Shown here: one piece after another, positions 35,345 through 45,105 of the stretch | Layout: each line of letters opens with the position of its first letter | How positions within the stretch are numbered: position 1 is the first letter of the stretch | Source: Sediminibacterium sp. FEMGT703S | GTDB lineage: Bacteria > Bacteroidota > Bacteroidia > Chitinophagales > Chitinophagaceae | DNA length: 64,000 bases | NCBI GenBank assembly: GCA_002786355.1 | Contig: PGCO01000013.1 | Span: 62,001-126,000, forward strand | Direction: 5' to 3' | Made by a program: the position numbers and the translations under genes | Notes under the pieces: generated by a model | The model's input: the letters and a program-made list of their open reading frames with translations, nothing else | What the model was told of the DNA's origin: nothing | Databases searched by the model: none

Positions 35345-37851
35345 AATTTCCATTTTAAACTGAGTGAATACAAAGCGCCTGCGCTGAAATAATATTTGTT
35401 AGGAAATTTATTTACATCAGCGCCCTGTGTGTCGAAGCGTAATTGCTCATATCCGCCAGTAATAATAGATTGATTCAAACAATTATTAACTCCGAAAAAA
35501 CATTGTAAGTAGTAAGCATGTCCGTCTTTAAATTTTTTGAGTCGAAAACTATACCCTGCAGAAAAATCAAGGACAACCGCTGCAGGCAGAGAAGTAGGAT
35601 TAGAAATTAATAAAGGGTCTTGTCCTTGTCGCAAATGTTGAGCAGCATCATAGGTTCTTCGGATAGGATTAAAGGAAATCCATTGGTTGCTCATCAATGA
35701 ACTACTGATATTTAAAAATAAATTGCTATTGTATCGATAAACCAACCCACTAAAAAAAGCCAATTGAGGAGTTCCTGTAACAGGAAACTGATTAGTATAT
35801 AAAACACCACTTTCCAAAGCATGCAGCTCATTATCTGCAACAACAATATAGTTGGGTCTACCCTGATAGGTATATCTTCCTAAATTAAATGCTGCATTAA
35901 AAGTTAGATTGGTACTGAATGAATACGCTAAACTAAATTCTAAACCCAATAATTGAGTTCCAATATTTGATAAGCCATAATTGACTAAATTTCTATACCC
36001 ATCATGATAAAAACTCAATACATCCATGGCATCCCTTATTTGAATAAGATAACCATTTAACCGAACCTTCATAGTTGGTGCATTCAACAAGTACCCCGCT
36101 TCTAACATGATGGCTTTTTCATTGGTAGCGAATAATTGTTTATTGGAGTTTATTCTTGGAGACAAATACAAATCATTTACCAATGGAGGCTTACTCGAAT
36201 AGGCATAATGCAGGTAGAAATAATTCCGTCCAGTCATTTTATAAGTAGCACCTAATTTAAGTTGCCCATTTTTAAAATACTCTTGAGGAGAACGACCATA
36301 TGAATTGTATGGAAAAACTCCATTCTGATAAAACCCTTCCCGTTGATAACTTGTATAACTATATTCGAACGCTGCAAAAAAATCAAATTGAGGTAGGTTA
36401 TATACCAACTGACCCATTGCCAGCCATTGATGTAAACGCATTTTATAGTGATACCCAAATAAATCTCCTTTCAATAATTTTTTATCCGGAGTTTTTAAAT
36501 CGTTTTGAATAGCGGTACTGCCAGGTAAATTTTCAGCTGCAAATTGATTATAGTTGATAGAATATGCAGCCCCCAACAAGTCATTCACTCTTTTAAAATA
36601 TTCGTATTGTTCTAACTTATATTGACCTTGAAAGGTGAAATGCAGTTTAGGTGAGAACTGAATAGCATACCTAGTATTCAATGTCATTTTTTTTGATTTT
36701 TCAACCCGATCTTCTAGTAAGTATTTTGCTCTTTTGTCAATTGAACTATGTTGATTTACCCAATACATCTTATCCCAATCAATTTGCAATTGTAAGGGGT
36801 TAGTCAAAAGTTGATTGACAATAGCCGATGACATTAAACTGTCTTTATAAAAAGAAGGTAAATACCGATAATAATCAGGTCGAGGATCTGAAGCATTGTA
36901 CCAATCTAATCCAGTATTATACTTTTCTCCACTACTGAACAATACCGAACTCACCTGCTTTATTTGAGAAGAAGCTTGGTATTCATGTGACAAAATAAAA
37001 ATGGGTTGATGGCTATATTGCCAATTCGCATTTCTGACTTTACCGACCTGCAATCCCCATCCTGGCTGATAGAGCGTAGAATTGGAAAGCTGAACCATTT
37101 CATGGGTAATAGCGGCGGTTCTTGTATTAACCTGTTTGTTACCGATTAAAACAAAAGACCATAATTGATTTTTAAGACGTTTATCAACTGATAGGAAATA
37201 GGCGAATCCATTAAATGCGTTAGCAACTAATCTTCCTCCATCGCCCATTTTATAAGAGAAGCTATGTGCAAACGACCACCCATTTTTGTTAATCGGCTTA
37301 ACATGAGTAAATGCAATTCGTTGATGATAGTTGCGATTAGAAAAATTAATCGTCAAAGTAGTTTGTGGAAATAACTTGCTGGCATTTAGTTGCATGAAAA
37401 CAGCCGATCCCATTGCACCAAATTGGTATTCATTATTTCGCAACCCATTCGCAAACTGATTATTGGATGTGACTTCATTTAAACCTCCCCAACTTGCCCA
37501 TGGAATAACTCCATCAGATAATTGATTCATAGTTACTTCATGAATGGAGTTTGTGGAATAACGACTACTCAATCCCTTTAGCCTAAATCTTCTTATGCTA
37601 AATGAAAAACCTGTTAGCGCACTAAACAAGTCTTTACCCGATTGTAAAATAGAAGGGACAAATGGTTGCTCTTCATCACCTTCGGCAATTAGTGCTTCAT
37701 TAGTATATTGGTCTTGAAAATATTTCCACCCCTCTTTGTCTAAACTACTATCAATAAATTGATTTTTGCGTTTAAACAATGTTGATTTAGCAGGAGGCTG
37801 TGAAAACGCTACAGCATTAATCAACCCCCAAATAATTAAAACAAACCGCAT
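35341..37851 (-). CDS. TonB-dependent receptor
   Basis: About 836 residues from the ATG at 37851 (MRFVLIIWGLINAVAFSQPP), with a signal peptide ending AFSQ. The frame extends to 37920 without a signal. The plug region is short and atypical (about 40-190, with KGLSSRYSTNSIHEVTMNQL), and the rest is a beta-barrel with repeated aromatic strands ending FSAGALYSLSLKWKL. No carboxypeptidase-like N-terminal domain is present, so it is not a SusC. A minus-strand TATTTTTG (37925-37918) may be its -7 promoter box. Coupled to the DUF5689 lipoprotein downstream. Confidence 0.82.
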   Translation of the reverse strand: MRFVLIIWGLINAVAFSQPPAKSTLFKRKNQFIDSSLDKEGWKYFQDQYTNEALIAEGDEEQPFVPSILQSGKDLFSALTGFSFSIRRFRLKGLSSRYSTNSIHEVTMNQLSDGVIPWASWGGLNEVTSNNQFANGLRNNEYQFGAMGSAVFMQLNASKLFPQTTLTINFSNRNYHQRIAFTHVKPINKNGWSFAHSFSYKMGDGGRLVANAFNGFAYFLSVDKRLKNQLWSFVLIGNKQVNTRTAAITHEMVQLSNSTLYQPGWGLQVGKVRNANWQYSHQPIFILSHEYQASSQIKQVSSVLFSSGEKYNTGLDWYNASDPRPDYYRYLPSFYKDSLMSSAIVNQLLTNPLQLQIDWDKMYWVNQHSSIDKRAKYLLEDRVEKSKKMTLNTRYAIQFSPKLHFTFQGQYKLEQYEYFKRVNDLLGAAYSINYNQFAAENLPGSTAIQNDLKTPDKKLLKGDLFGYHYKMRLHQWLAMGQLVYNLPQFDFFAAFEYSYTSYQREGFYQNGVFPYNSYGRSPQEYFKNGQLKLGATYKMTGRNYFYLHYAYSSKPPLVNDLYLSPRINSNKQLFATNEKAIMLEAGYLLNAPTMKVRLNGYLIQIRDAMDVLSFYHDGYRNLVNYGLSNIGTQLLGLEFSLAYSFSTNLTFNAAFNLGRYTYQGRPNYIVVADNELHALESGVLYTNQFPVTGTPQLAFFSGLVYRYNSNLFLNISSSLMSNQWISFNPIRRTYDAAQHLRQGQDPLLISNPTSLPAAVVLDFSAGYSFRLKKFKDGHAYYLQCFFGVNNCLNQSIITGGYEQLRFDTQGADVNKFPNKYYFSAGALYSLSLKWKL

Positions 37852-38020
37852 AAAAATTTCACTTGCGGAATTACAAACAATTAAAAGTATTGAGTTTGCA
37901 ATACAGTGCCAAGGTTTCAAAAATATTTGTGTTGAATACTTGAATATATGCCGTTTAAAAAACCATTTTAATTCGGCAAATGCTTAGCTAGATTCATTGT
38001 TAAAAATTTATTTTGAGTCT

Positions 38021-39046
38021 ATGAAATGGATATTACTTTTTGCAGGAATACTCACTTTGGTATCGTATCAAAAAAAGCCCGTTGAAATTGCTGTAATTGG
38101 ATTTTATAATCTTGAAAATTTATATGACACCATTAATAACCCTATTACCAACGATGATGAATTTACGCCGAATGGAGCTAAACATTATACGAGTGATATT
38201 TATACCAACAAGCTTTATAAATTAGCCTATGTACTAAAAGATTTTGGCAAACAATGGCATCCAAGGGGTGCTGCAATCATTGGCGTTGCTGAAATTGAAA
38301 ACGACACGGTATTAAATGATTTAGCTAATCACTTTTTATTACGCAATAAAAAATATCAATTTATTCATTTTGATTCAAAAGATGCACGAGGGGTTGATGT
38401 CGGTTTATTTTATCAACAAGATTATTTTCATCCCTATGATGCGAAAAAATTAGAAGTGATTTTACCAGGGAATAGCAAAGAAGCTTATTTCACTAGAGAT
38501 ATTTTATACGTAAAGGGGAAATTGAGTGGGGAAGAAATACATATTTATGTAAACCATTGGCCTAGCAGAAGAGGCGGTGAAGAAAGAAGTGCACCTGCAA
38601 GAGCTGCTGCTGCGCTACTTTGCAGAAAACATGCTGACTCCATAAGACGAGAAAATATTGCCGCAAAAATTGTTGTGATGGGAGATTTAAACGACAACCC
38701 TACCGACAATAGTATTTTAGAAACTTTGGGAGCAACAGGAGTTTTAAAAGATTTACACGCTGGAGTATTTTTCAATCCATGGATACAATTTTATAATAGG
38801 GGGATTGGGACGCTCGCAAATAAAGATGTCTGGGGATTATTTGATCAGATACTTTTATCGCAACCCTTTTTTGATAGCACTTCAACTAATTGGAAGTTTT
38901 TAAAAGCAGGGATTTACCATCATCCTTTTATGACAGAAAACACTGGTAGGTATAAGGGCTATCCGATGCGAACCTGGGATGGAAACAATTATAGAGGGGG
39001 ATTTAGTGACCATTATCCTACATATGTGGTCTTGAAAAAAAATTAA
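38021..39046 (+). CDS. Endonuclease/exonuclease/phosphatase-family enzyme
   Basis: About 341 residues from the ATG at 38021; the TTG at 37997 is less likely. Motifs of the EEP fold are present: FYNLENLYD (Asn), AEIEN (metal Glu), VNHWPSRRGG (catalytic His), VMGDLNDNP (Asp and Asn) and FSDHYP (final Asp-His). The N-terminal segment WILLFAGILTLVSYQKK looks like a lipoprotein signal in which the lipobox Cys is Tyr (TAT where TGT is expected). Probably secreted nuclease or phosphodiesterase. Divergent from the TonB receptor, consistent with a nucleic acid or phosphate scavenging locus. Confidence 0.85.
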   Translation: MKWILLFAGILTLVSYQKKPVEIAVIGFYNLENLYDTINNPITNDDEFTPNGAKHYTSDIYTNKLYKLAYVLKDFGKQWHPRGAAIIGVAEIENDTVLNDLANHFLLRNKKYQFIHFDSKDARGVDVGLFYQQDYFHPYDAKKLEVILPGNSKEAYFTRDILYVKGKLSGEEIHIYVNHWPSRRGGEERSAPARAAAALLCRKHADSIRRENIAAKIVVMGDLNDNPTDNSILETLGATGVLKDLHAGVFFNPWIQFYNRGIGTLANKDVWGLFDQILLSQPFFDSTSTNWKFLKAGIYHHPFMTENTGRYKGYPMRTWDGNNYRGGFSDHYPTYVVLKKN

Positions 39047-39097
39047 CTTTCGTGCCTCTACTAAAAGCTGTATTTTAAGTGCTTTAAATTCAATCAA

Positions 39098-41038
39098 ATG
39101 AAAGCAATCAAAAGTTTATTTTTTCTAGCCAGCTTACTAATTAGTACCGGCATATTCGCTCAAAGTTTTTCATATCAACCAGCCAAACCCAAGGCTGGAG
39201 ACAAAGTGGTTTTCACTTATAATGCCAAGGGGTCTGTGCTACCTGGTAAAGTTGCGCCAAAGTTTGGGGTATATCATTTCAACTTTATTGACAATAAAAA
39301 CGGAGTAATTGAATTTACCCCTTCCGTTCAAAAAAACCAAACTTATACGGGATCTTTCGTTGTACCTGGTGATGCAAAGTTTTTAGCATTGTTGGTGAAA
39401 GAAGATCAGATTATTGACAATAATAAAAAAAATGGCTTCTTAATCTCAGTATATGATGCTAATGGTAAACCAGTAATGGGAGCCGGTCAAGCGCTATCTA
39501 ACATTTATGGTGGATTGGGAGAGTATTATTTAGGCATTGATCCAAATATGGACAAGGCAGTAGAGTTAATGAATAAGGAATGGAAGGATTTTCCAGAGGG
39601 GCATTACCAAATGTACCAACAGTATTTGGGAATCAACTATCAAGGCAATAGAAAAGCAGTAAATGCCATTATTGAAGAACTATCCAAAGAAATTCTTACA
39701 AACCCTATGGTAAAAGAAGCGGATTACATGATGTTGTCTTCTTATGCAGGGGGTGTAAAAATGACTGAAAAATCCAGCCAAATAACCGCTGAAATGCGGG
39801 TAAAATATCCTGAAGGTAATTGGAAAAAGAGCAATGAAATGCGTGGATTGAATGCCATTCAAGATTTAGATAAACGCGTCGAGGCAATTGAAGCCATGAT
39901 AAAAAAATATCCAGCTGTAACAGTGAATGAAAAAGCTGAGTACAGCCGATTGTATCAAATGGTTGCGCAAACTTATGCGAACGGGAAGGACAACTTTAAG
40001 ATAGATAAACTATTAAACTATGTATCAAAATTAACGCCTGCAAATAAAGCATCTTTCTTCAACAATTTAGCTTGGGAATGGGCAAAAACAAAAGATACCA
40101 TGTATTCTCAGGCAGAACAGTTGTCTAAAGAAGCGGTGATTTGGGCTAAAAAGGAACTAAATAATCCTTCAGAAACTAAACCAGATTTTTATACAAATGC
40201 TATGTGGGAGGATATTCGAAAATCTACCTACGCAATGTATACAGATACCTATGCATACATATTATTTAAACTTCGAGATTATACATCAGCCCTTGGTTAT
40301 GCAAAAGAAGGATGTGACGCAAATAAATGGGTAAATAATGAATACAATGATCGTTATGCAGAAATCGCTGAAAAAGTATTAACCAATGCTGAATTGGTTT
40401 CAAATTTGAGCCCACTAGTTGAAAAAAATACAGCCGGCAGCAAAACAAAAGCCGTACTTAAAAATGCATTAATCAAAACATTAGGATCAGAAACAGCTGC
40501 CAATGAAAAGCTCAATACTTTGGCAAACGCAGCATCAATCAAAGCCAGAGAAGCATTGGTTAAAAAAATGATTGATGAACCTTCTGCTGATTTTAAACTC
40601 AAAAACTTAGAAGGTAAAGAAGTGCAATTGGCCAGTTTAAAAGGAAAAGTAGTGGTAATTGATTTCTGGGCTACCTGGTGTGGACCTTGTATTGCTTCTT
40701 TCCCAGGCATGCAAAAAGCTTTAGATAAGTATAAAAATGATCCCAATGTGGCTTTTCTATTCGTAGATACTTGGGAAAATCAAGAAACCATGGAAAAAAG
40801 AACCAAAGAAGTGTCTGAATTCATTGCCAAAAACAAATACAGTTTCAATGTTTTATATGATGAAAAAGATGCATCTGACGCTTATAAAGTGGTAACTTCC
40901 TATAAAGTAGACGGCATTCCCACCAAGTTCATTTTGGATAAAAATGGTAAAATCAGGTTTAAAAGTGTGGGTGGAGACTCCAATGTTGACAAATTGGTCA
41001 ATGATTTAAGCGCCATGATTGAATTAGCAGGCAAGTAA
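39098..41038 (+). CDS. Periplasmic thioredoxin-like protein with long N-terminal domain
   Basis: 646 residues with signal peptide (1-21, ending IFAQ). The N-terminal 500 residues start with an Ig-like/beta region ([20 protein letters not shown]) and continue with a helical, TPR-like stretch rich in Lys and Glu. The C-terminal redoxin domain (about 505-646) has [11 protein letters not shown] and the cis-Pro loop [10 protein letters not shown], as in TlpA/ResA. Likely a disulfide reductase of the periplasm. Such large TlpA-like proteins are common in Bacteroidota, but their partners are poorly known. Confidence 0.85.
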   Translation: MKAIKSLFFLASLLISTGIFAQSFSYQPAKPKAGDKVVFTYNAKGSVLPGKVAPKFGVYHFNFIDNKNGVIEFTPSVQKNQTYTGSFVVPGDAKFLALLVKEDQIIDNNKKNGFLISVYDANGKPVMGAGQALSNIYGGLGEYYLGIDPNMDKAVELMNKEWKDFPEGHYQMYQQYLGINYQGNRKAVNAIIEELSKEILTNPMVKEADYMMLSSYAGGVKMTEKSSQITAEMRVKYPEGNWKKSNEMRGLNAIQDLDKRVEAIEAMIKKYPAVTVNEKAEYSRLYQMVAQTYANGKDNFKIDKLLNYVSKLTPANKASFFNNLAWEWAKTKDTMYSQAEQLSKEAVIWAKKELNNPSETKPDFYTNAMWEDIRKSTYAMYTDTYAYILFKLRDYTSALGYAKEGCDANKWVNNEYNDRYAEIAEKVLTNAELVSNLSPLVEKNTAGSKTKAVLKNALIKTLGSETAANEKLNTLANAASIKAREALVKKMIDEPSADFKLKNLEGKEVQLASLKGKVVVIDFWATWCGPCIASFPGMQKALDKYKNDPNVAFLFVDTWENQETMEKRTKEVSEFIAKNKYSFNVLYDEKDASDAYKVVTSYKVDGIPTKFILDKNGKIRFKSVGGDSNVDKLVNDLSAMIELAGK

Positions 41039-41070
41039 TTTGGTTGAGAACCCTATAACACTTACTTTTG
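41039..41070 (+). promoter_or_regulatory. Promoter of the rpsF operon
   Basis: TTTG at 41039-41042, 20 bases, then TACTTTTG at 41063-41070. This matches the Bacteroidota -33/-7 form TTTG-N19-21-TAnnTTTG. It sits just after the upstream stop codon and 85 bases before the rpsF ATG. Confidence 0.75.
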
Positions 41071-41155
41071 CAGCCCCAAATCTGTATTTGGCAGATTTTC
41101 TTGCTTGCAAGAATCCACTGGGCAAAACCAATTTTTAACCAAAAAAATTCAAGTA
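41071..41155 (+). promoter_or_regulatory. Structured leader of rpsF
   Basis: The 85-base leader holds two hairpins back to back: AAATCTG with CAGATTT (41078-41098, loop of seven) and TTCTTG with CAAGAA (41098-41113, loop CTTG). rpsF leaders in many bacteria bind S6:S18 for autoregulation. Whether this one keeps that binding motif I cannot show. Confidence 0.5.
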
Positions 41156-41509
41156 ATGAACAATTACGAATTGATGGTGATTTTTACTCCGGTTCTTTCT
41201 GAAGAAGATTTCAAATCTTCTCAAAAGAAGTTCCAGGATATCATCACTGAACTGGGCGGTTCAACCGTTCACACCAATCCATGGGGATTGAAATCACTCG
41301 CTTACCCTATTCAAAAGAAAACCACTGGTATCTACTGGGTTTTAGAATTCACACTTCCTGCAGAAGGAATTGAGAAATTGAAAATTCAATTACTACGTGA
41401 TGAGCAAGTGATGCGTCACATGATTACCCGTCTCGATAAATACGCCGTCGAGTACAACTACACCAAGAGAAATGGCGGATTCCCTAAAACTGAAAAAGCG
41501 GAAGCATAA
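41156..41509 (+). CDS. rpsF: 30S ribosomal protein S6
   Basis: 117 residues from the ATG at 41156 ([19 protein letters not shown]), the conserved N-terminus. The open frame reaches back to 41105 but that would be leader sequence. The fold pattern ends with [20 protein letters not shown]. Binds S18 on the small subunit platform. First gene of rpsF-rpsR-rplI, 2 bases before rpsR. Confidence 0.97.
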   Translation: MNNYELMVIFTPVLSEEDFKSSQKKFQDIITELGGSTVHTNPWGLKSLAYPIQKKTTGIYWVLEFTLPAEGIEKLKIQLLRDEQVMRHMITRLDKYAVEYNYTKRNGGFPKTEKAEA

Positions 41510-41511
41510 TC

Positions 41512-41775
41512 ATGGCAAAGAACGAAATAAAGTACCTGACCGCTATTAAGCAAGAGAAGCCAAAGAAGAAATTCTGTCGTTTTAAGAAATACGGTATCAA
41601 ATACGTAGACTACAAAGACGTAGAATTTTTGAAGAAGTTCATTAACGAACAAGGTAAATTATTACCTCGTCGTTTATCTGGTAACTCTTTGAAATACCAA
41701 CGTAAAGTAACTGATGCTGTTAAAAAAGCACGTCAAATGTCTTTGTTGCCTTACGTAACTGATTTATTGAAATAG
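41512..41775 (+). CDS. rpsR: 30S ribosomal protein S18
   Basis: 87 residues, with the S18 core [38 protein letters not shown]. The N-terminus has a short basic extension ([22 protein letters not shown]). The single Cys sits where zinc-type S18 proteins have more, so it is the zinc-free form. Follows rpsF by 2 bases. Confidence 0.97.
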   Translation: MAKNEIKYLTAIKQEKPKKKFCRFKKYGIKYVDYKDVEFLKKFINEQGKLLPRRLSGNSLKYQRKVTDAVKKARQMSLLPYVTDLLK

Positions 41776-41798
41776 ACCAATTAGTTAACCATCCCTAA

Positions 41799-41813
41799 TC
41801 ACGCAAAGCGTGA
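41799..41813 (+). other. Hairpin between rpsR and rplI
   Basis: TCACGC, loop AAA, GCGTGA. It lies 24 bases after the rpsR stop and 53 before rplI. No T-run follows, so it is not a terminator. It may be a processing or translational element. Confidence 0.5.
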
Positions 41814-41865
41814 GACAGTCAAATCAAAATCAAACGATTGGGCGCTGGGACTAAACAACAAAAAA

Positions 41866-42312
41866 ATGCAAGTAATATTAATTCAAGACGTAGACAATTT
41901 AGGCGGTAAGAACGAACTAGTAACCGTAAAAAACGGATACGCTCGTAACTTTTTGATTCCTCAAAAATTTGCTGTTGAAGCAAGTCCTTCTAATATGAAA
42001 CAATTAGAAGAAAAGCTAAAAGTTAAAGCGAAGAAGGAAGCTGCTATGTTGGCTGAAATCAATAAAGTAATTGATGTATTGAAATCATCTCCTGTAAAAG
42101 TGGGTGCAAAAACTGGTACCAGCGGTAAGATCTTTGGTGCAGTTACTTCTTTACAAATTACTCGTGCAATCCGCGACCAAAAAGGTTACGAGATTGATCG
42201 TAAGCGTATCACTATTGTAGATGATGTTAAAGAGTTAGGAACTTATAAAGCTACTATCGACTTTGGTAACGGAAACAATACTGAAATTGAATTTGAAGTT
42301 ATAGAAGGTTAA
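41866..42312 (+). CDS. rplI: 50S ribosomal protein L9
   Basis: 148 residues. The N-terminal rRNA-binding domain (MQVILIQDVDNLGGKNELVTVKNGYARNFLIP) is followed by the long helix and the C-terminal domain, ending with IEFEVIEG. Typical length. Third gene of the ribosomal unit, 90 bases after rpsR, followed by a terminator. Confidence 0.97.
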   Translation: MQVILIQDVDNLGGKNELVTVKNGYARNFLIPQKFAVEASPSNMKQLEEKLKVKAKKEAAMLAEINKVIDVLKSSPVKVGAKTGTSGKIFGAVTSLQITRAIRDQKGYEIDRKRITIVDDVKELGTYKATIDFGNGNNTEIEFEVIEG

Positions 42313-42332
42313 TTCTTAACGGATAAAATAGT

Positions 42333-42363
42333 AAATGCCCCGATTGCTCGGGGCATTTTTTTT
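42333..42363 (+). terminator. Terminator after rplI
   Basis: Stem AAATGCCCCGA with TCGGGGCATTT around loop TTGC, then a T-run to 42363. It may also act weakly on the converging WG-repeat gene. Confidence 0.92.
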
Positions 42364-42403
42364 GCCTTTATCCCCTCCGATAAATGCAAATCATTCATAA
42401 ATA

Positions 42404-44428
42404 TTATTTGGTTGGCCTGATTGGTGGTAATACTTTATTTTTAAAATCAAGTCCAGACCTTGGGTTTGCTTCTTCGGTTGATATTTTCTTTCCAAGTTTA
42501 TTGATATACCACCATTCTGTTCCTTTTTTTACCAAAGCCCCTTCTTTATTAAAAGCACTCGCATGATCAAATTGAAAAGGAATAACTACTTTTCCAGCTT
42601 TATCAACATAACCCCATTTACCTGCTTTCGCTACATTCATTAAACCTTGAGCATAATAAGGATAGGAGGTTCTATAATCGCCTTTAGGTTTCCCCTTAAA
42701 CAGTAATGAATCGTATTTATACTCATCAAACGCAGACAAGGATAACCAAGATTTTCCCGTATGATCGTATAATGTTTTTGTTTTCCCATCCTCCACCAAT
42801 ACCATTTGTTTATCACCTGTTGAAGCGATATAGGAATACTTTATAGGAATAATTACAGCACCGGTATGACTTAGCATTCCCCATTTTCTTTGATCAACTT
42901 CCTCTTCTTCTTCTTCAGCTAATGCAGCCCATAATTCATCATCATCTAAATCAAAACCTACTGATGAGTTACCTTCTGCAACAGAATAGTTTTTACCTTC
43001 AAGCTCAATAGTTGAATACTTTAATGGAATAATCTCTTTTCCATTATAATCAATCACTCCATATTTTGTGCTTTTATCCTTGGCATCAACAATAGATACT
43101 TTATATGCTTGATTGGTATCAATCAAAGAAATAGAATGAAACTTTGGAGGGATTACCCACTTACCATAATTATCCATCACTCCCACTTGCCCACCATCAT
43201 CCTTTTTTGCTTTTACAATCAGTCTCCCTTTTTTAAATAGCATAGGATAACGATAATCTCTTTTTTTAATTTCATCTTCATCGTCAATAGTTCCGAATGG
43301 TATAATGGGTAACCCATTTAAATCAATTACTCCCCAACCTTTAGAATTTTTTGCATAAACCAACCCTTCTGAAACCCTATCTACATAATTGTAAAGAAAA
43401 GGGAGAATTGTTTTGCCGGTTTGATCTATTAATCCCCAAAAACCATTCTCGGCTCTAGCAGAAAAATACATCATTGATTTATCCTTACTTACATTAATGG
43501 TTTGCATAAGTGGCGGAATAATATTATTCAGTTGCAAGTCGTATACTCCTGAACTCAAACTAGTTTGACTTGTAACCATAACCATATTTTCATGAATAGA
43601 CGCATATTTTAAAATAGGATCCACATATCTATACCCATCTTTGTCGATCAAACCATAATCGTATCCATATTGACCTCTAACTATTCCAAAAACTTCTGGT
43701 TGCTTAGACTTAGTGGGGGTAGGCTTTTCAGCAATAGGCTGGTCAGACCTAGGGGTATAACCAGCTTCTATTTTACCTGCAATTGCGCTGTTTGGCAACC
43801 ACTGTTGTATTTCAATGTTATCCATTGCCACATGCATGTTTCCAGTTGAATACAATCCCATATTTGCTGTAAAAGGTTGACCATTTAACCTGATTTGCTT
43901 TAAAGAAACCTCATTTAAAAAAAATTGAAATTCCTCCCCTTTTTTCTCAACAACTAATTGATTGATATTATTAAAACCCGTTTTGATTAAGGAAGATTTT
44001 ACCCAACCGTTGGATATGCTATTTAACTTACCATTAATGACGGAACTGATGGTGTAATATCCATTTGCGGCAATTCCAAATTGAATAAAATTATTTCCAT
44101 CTTTTGCACTCAAAACAATTCCATACCCATAATCTTGCACTCCAGCAATTTGTTTTATATCTGCTTTATACTTAGTATAAGCTTTACTATTCATTCCAAA
44201 ACCAAGTGTTACCCAACGATTACTGCTACCTTTAAAATGCTTATTATTTACTTGAAAACTTCCATTTTCTAAAAAGTATAATAAAGAATCATTTTTTGTA
44301 ACACTTGTTTTACTCCCATGATTAAATCGATCGTCATCAAAAGATGTATTGATGACAGTAAGAACCTGACCAAATGAATCAGCATATGAAAAACCATATA
44401 GCAGGAGTAGAAAAAAAAGCTTGTGCAT
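42404..44428 (-). CDS. WG-repeat protein, secreted
   Basis: About 674 residues from the ATG at 44428 (MHKLFFLLLLYGFSYADSFGQ), which gives a proper signal peptide; the frame opens at 44539 but the extension looks non-coding. An N-terminal jelly-roll/laminin-G-like domain (about 25-200, with SNRWVTLGFGMNSKAYTKY) is followed by at least seven WG (tryptophan-glycine) repeats of the form KxGyIDxxGKxVIPfxY (about 245-650). A run of glutamates (EEEEEEVDQRKWG) is inserted. Probable cell-surface or periplasmic protein; function unknown. Confidence 0.82.
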   Translation of the reverse strand: MHKLFFLLLLYGFSYADSFGQVLTVINTSFDDDRFNHGSKTSVTKNDSLLYFLENGSFQVNNKHFKGSSNRWVTLGFGMNSKAYTKYKADIKQIAGVQDYGYGIVLSAKDGNNFIQFGIAANGYYTISSVINGKLNSISNGWVKSSLIKTGFNNINQLVVEKKGEEFQFFLNEVSLKQIRLNGQPFTANMGLYSTGNMHVAMDNIEIQQWLPNSAIAGKIEAGYTPRSDQPIAEKPTPTKSKQPEVFGIVRGQYGYDYGLIDKDGYRYVDPILKYASIHENMVMVTSQTSLSSGVYDLQLNNIIPPLMQTINVSKDKSMMYFSARAENGFWGLIDQTGKTILPFLYNYVDRVSEGLVYAKNSKGWGVIDLNGLPIIPFGTIDDEDEIKKRDYRYPMLFKKGRLIVKAKKDDGGQVGVMDNYGKWVIPPKFHSISLIDTNQAYKVSIVDAKDKSTKYGVIDYNGKEIIPLKYSTIELEGKNYSVAEGNSSVGFDLDDDELWAALAEEEEEEVDQRKWGMLSHTGAVIIPIKYSYIASTGDKQMVLVEDGKTKTLYDHTGKSWLSLSAFDEYKYDSLLFKGKPKGDYRTSYPYYAQGLMNVAKAGKWGYVDKAGKVVIPFQFDHASAFNKEGALVKKGTEWWYINKLGKKISTEEANPRSGLDFKNKVLPPIRPTK

Positions 44429-44473
44429 ATAGAAAATTTTAAATAAAAATAGCCGTTGTCTATAAATGGAACA

Positions 44474-44491
44474 ATACCGCATATGCGGTAT
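44474..44491. promoter_or_regulatory. Perfect 18-base palindrome between divergent genes
   Basis: ATACCGCATATGCGGTAT is its own complement. It lies 46 bases ahead of the WG gene start and 178 ahead of the RRM gene, in their shared upstream region. A dimeric-repressor operator is a plausible reading but unproved. Confidence 0.55.
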
Positions 44492-44545
44492 ATTGAATGG
44501 TAAAAAATATTTGTCATTTTTTTGGAAAAAAGTGCCCAATTCATT

Positions 44546-44623
44546 AAAAACCCTATCTTTAACTGTCCAAATGCAGAAGTTCCAGGTCTCAGAACGTTTT
44601 TACGTAAATGGTTCAGGGTTTTT
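44546..44623 (+). promoter_or_regulatory. Long-range inverted repeat ahead of the RRM gene
   Basis: AAAAACCCT (44546-44554) is matched by AGGGTTTTT (44615-44623), enclosing 60 bases with an inner TTTACGTAAA palindrome (44599-44608). In the transcript this could form a large stem-loop in the leader of the RRM gene. Cold-regulated RNA-binding genes often have such leaders. Confidence 0.45.
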
Positions 44624-44669
44624 GGTTACTATTTTAGCTTTGGTTTTTTGATCACTTAATTTCTTAAAA

Positions 44670-45083
44670 ATGAACATTTACGTTGGAAATCTGAACTGGA
44701 ATATGTCTAGTGAAGACCTGCAAAATCTGTTTGCTCCCTATGGTGAAGTAAGCAGTGCCAAAATCGTTACCGACAAATTTAACAACGACCGTAGCAAAGG
44801 CTTTGGTTTCGTTGAAATGGCTGATGATGAAGCAGCTCGCGCTGCAATCGCTGCTTTACATGACACTGATGTCATGGATCGTAAAATTGTTGTAAACGAA
44901 TCTACACCTCGTCCTGAAGGCGAAAGAGGCGGCTTTAAGAAGAAGCCTTACGGTGGTGGCGGCGGCGGAAGTCGTGGCGGCTACGGTGGTGGCGGCGGCG
45001 GTAATCGCGGCGGCGGTGGATACGGTGGCGGTAATCGCGATCGTGGAAACAGCGGCGGCGGTGGTGGATACAACAGATATTAA
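44670..45083 (+). CDS. RRM RNA-binding protein with glycine-rich tail
   Basis: 137 residues. One RNA recognition motif (1-75) with RNP2 IYVGNLNW and RNP1 KGFGFVEM, then a tail (about 85-137) of Gly with Arg, Asn and Tyr (GGGGGGSRGGYGGGG). The tail DNA is a GGC/GGT-rich stretch, much richer in GC than the surroundings. Such proteins in Bacteroidota and cyanobacteria are cold-induced and post-transcriptional. No symbol is assigned because members of this family cannot be told apart from sequence alone. Confidence 0.93.
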   Translation: MNIYVGNLNWNMSSEDLQNLFAPYGEVSSAKIVTDKFNNDRSKGFGFVEMADDEAARAAIAALHDTDVMDRKIVVNESTPRPEGERGGFKKKPYGGGGGGSRGGYGGGGGGNRGGGGYGGGNRDRGNSGGGGGYNRY

Positions 45084-45105
45084 TCTAATTAACCTACCGA
45101 TTGAT

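Noticed and set aside
37852..37920. N-terminal extension of the TonB receptor
   Set aside because: The signal peptide starts at 37851. The extension would precede it and covers the shared upstream region.
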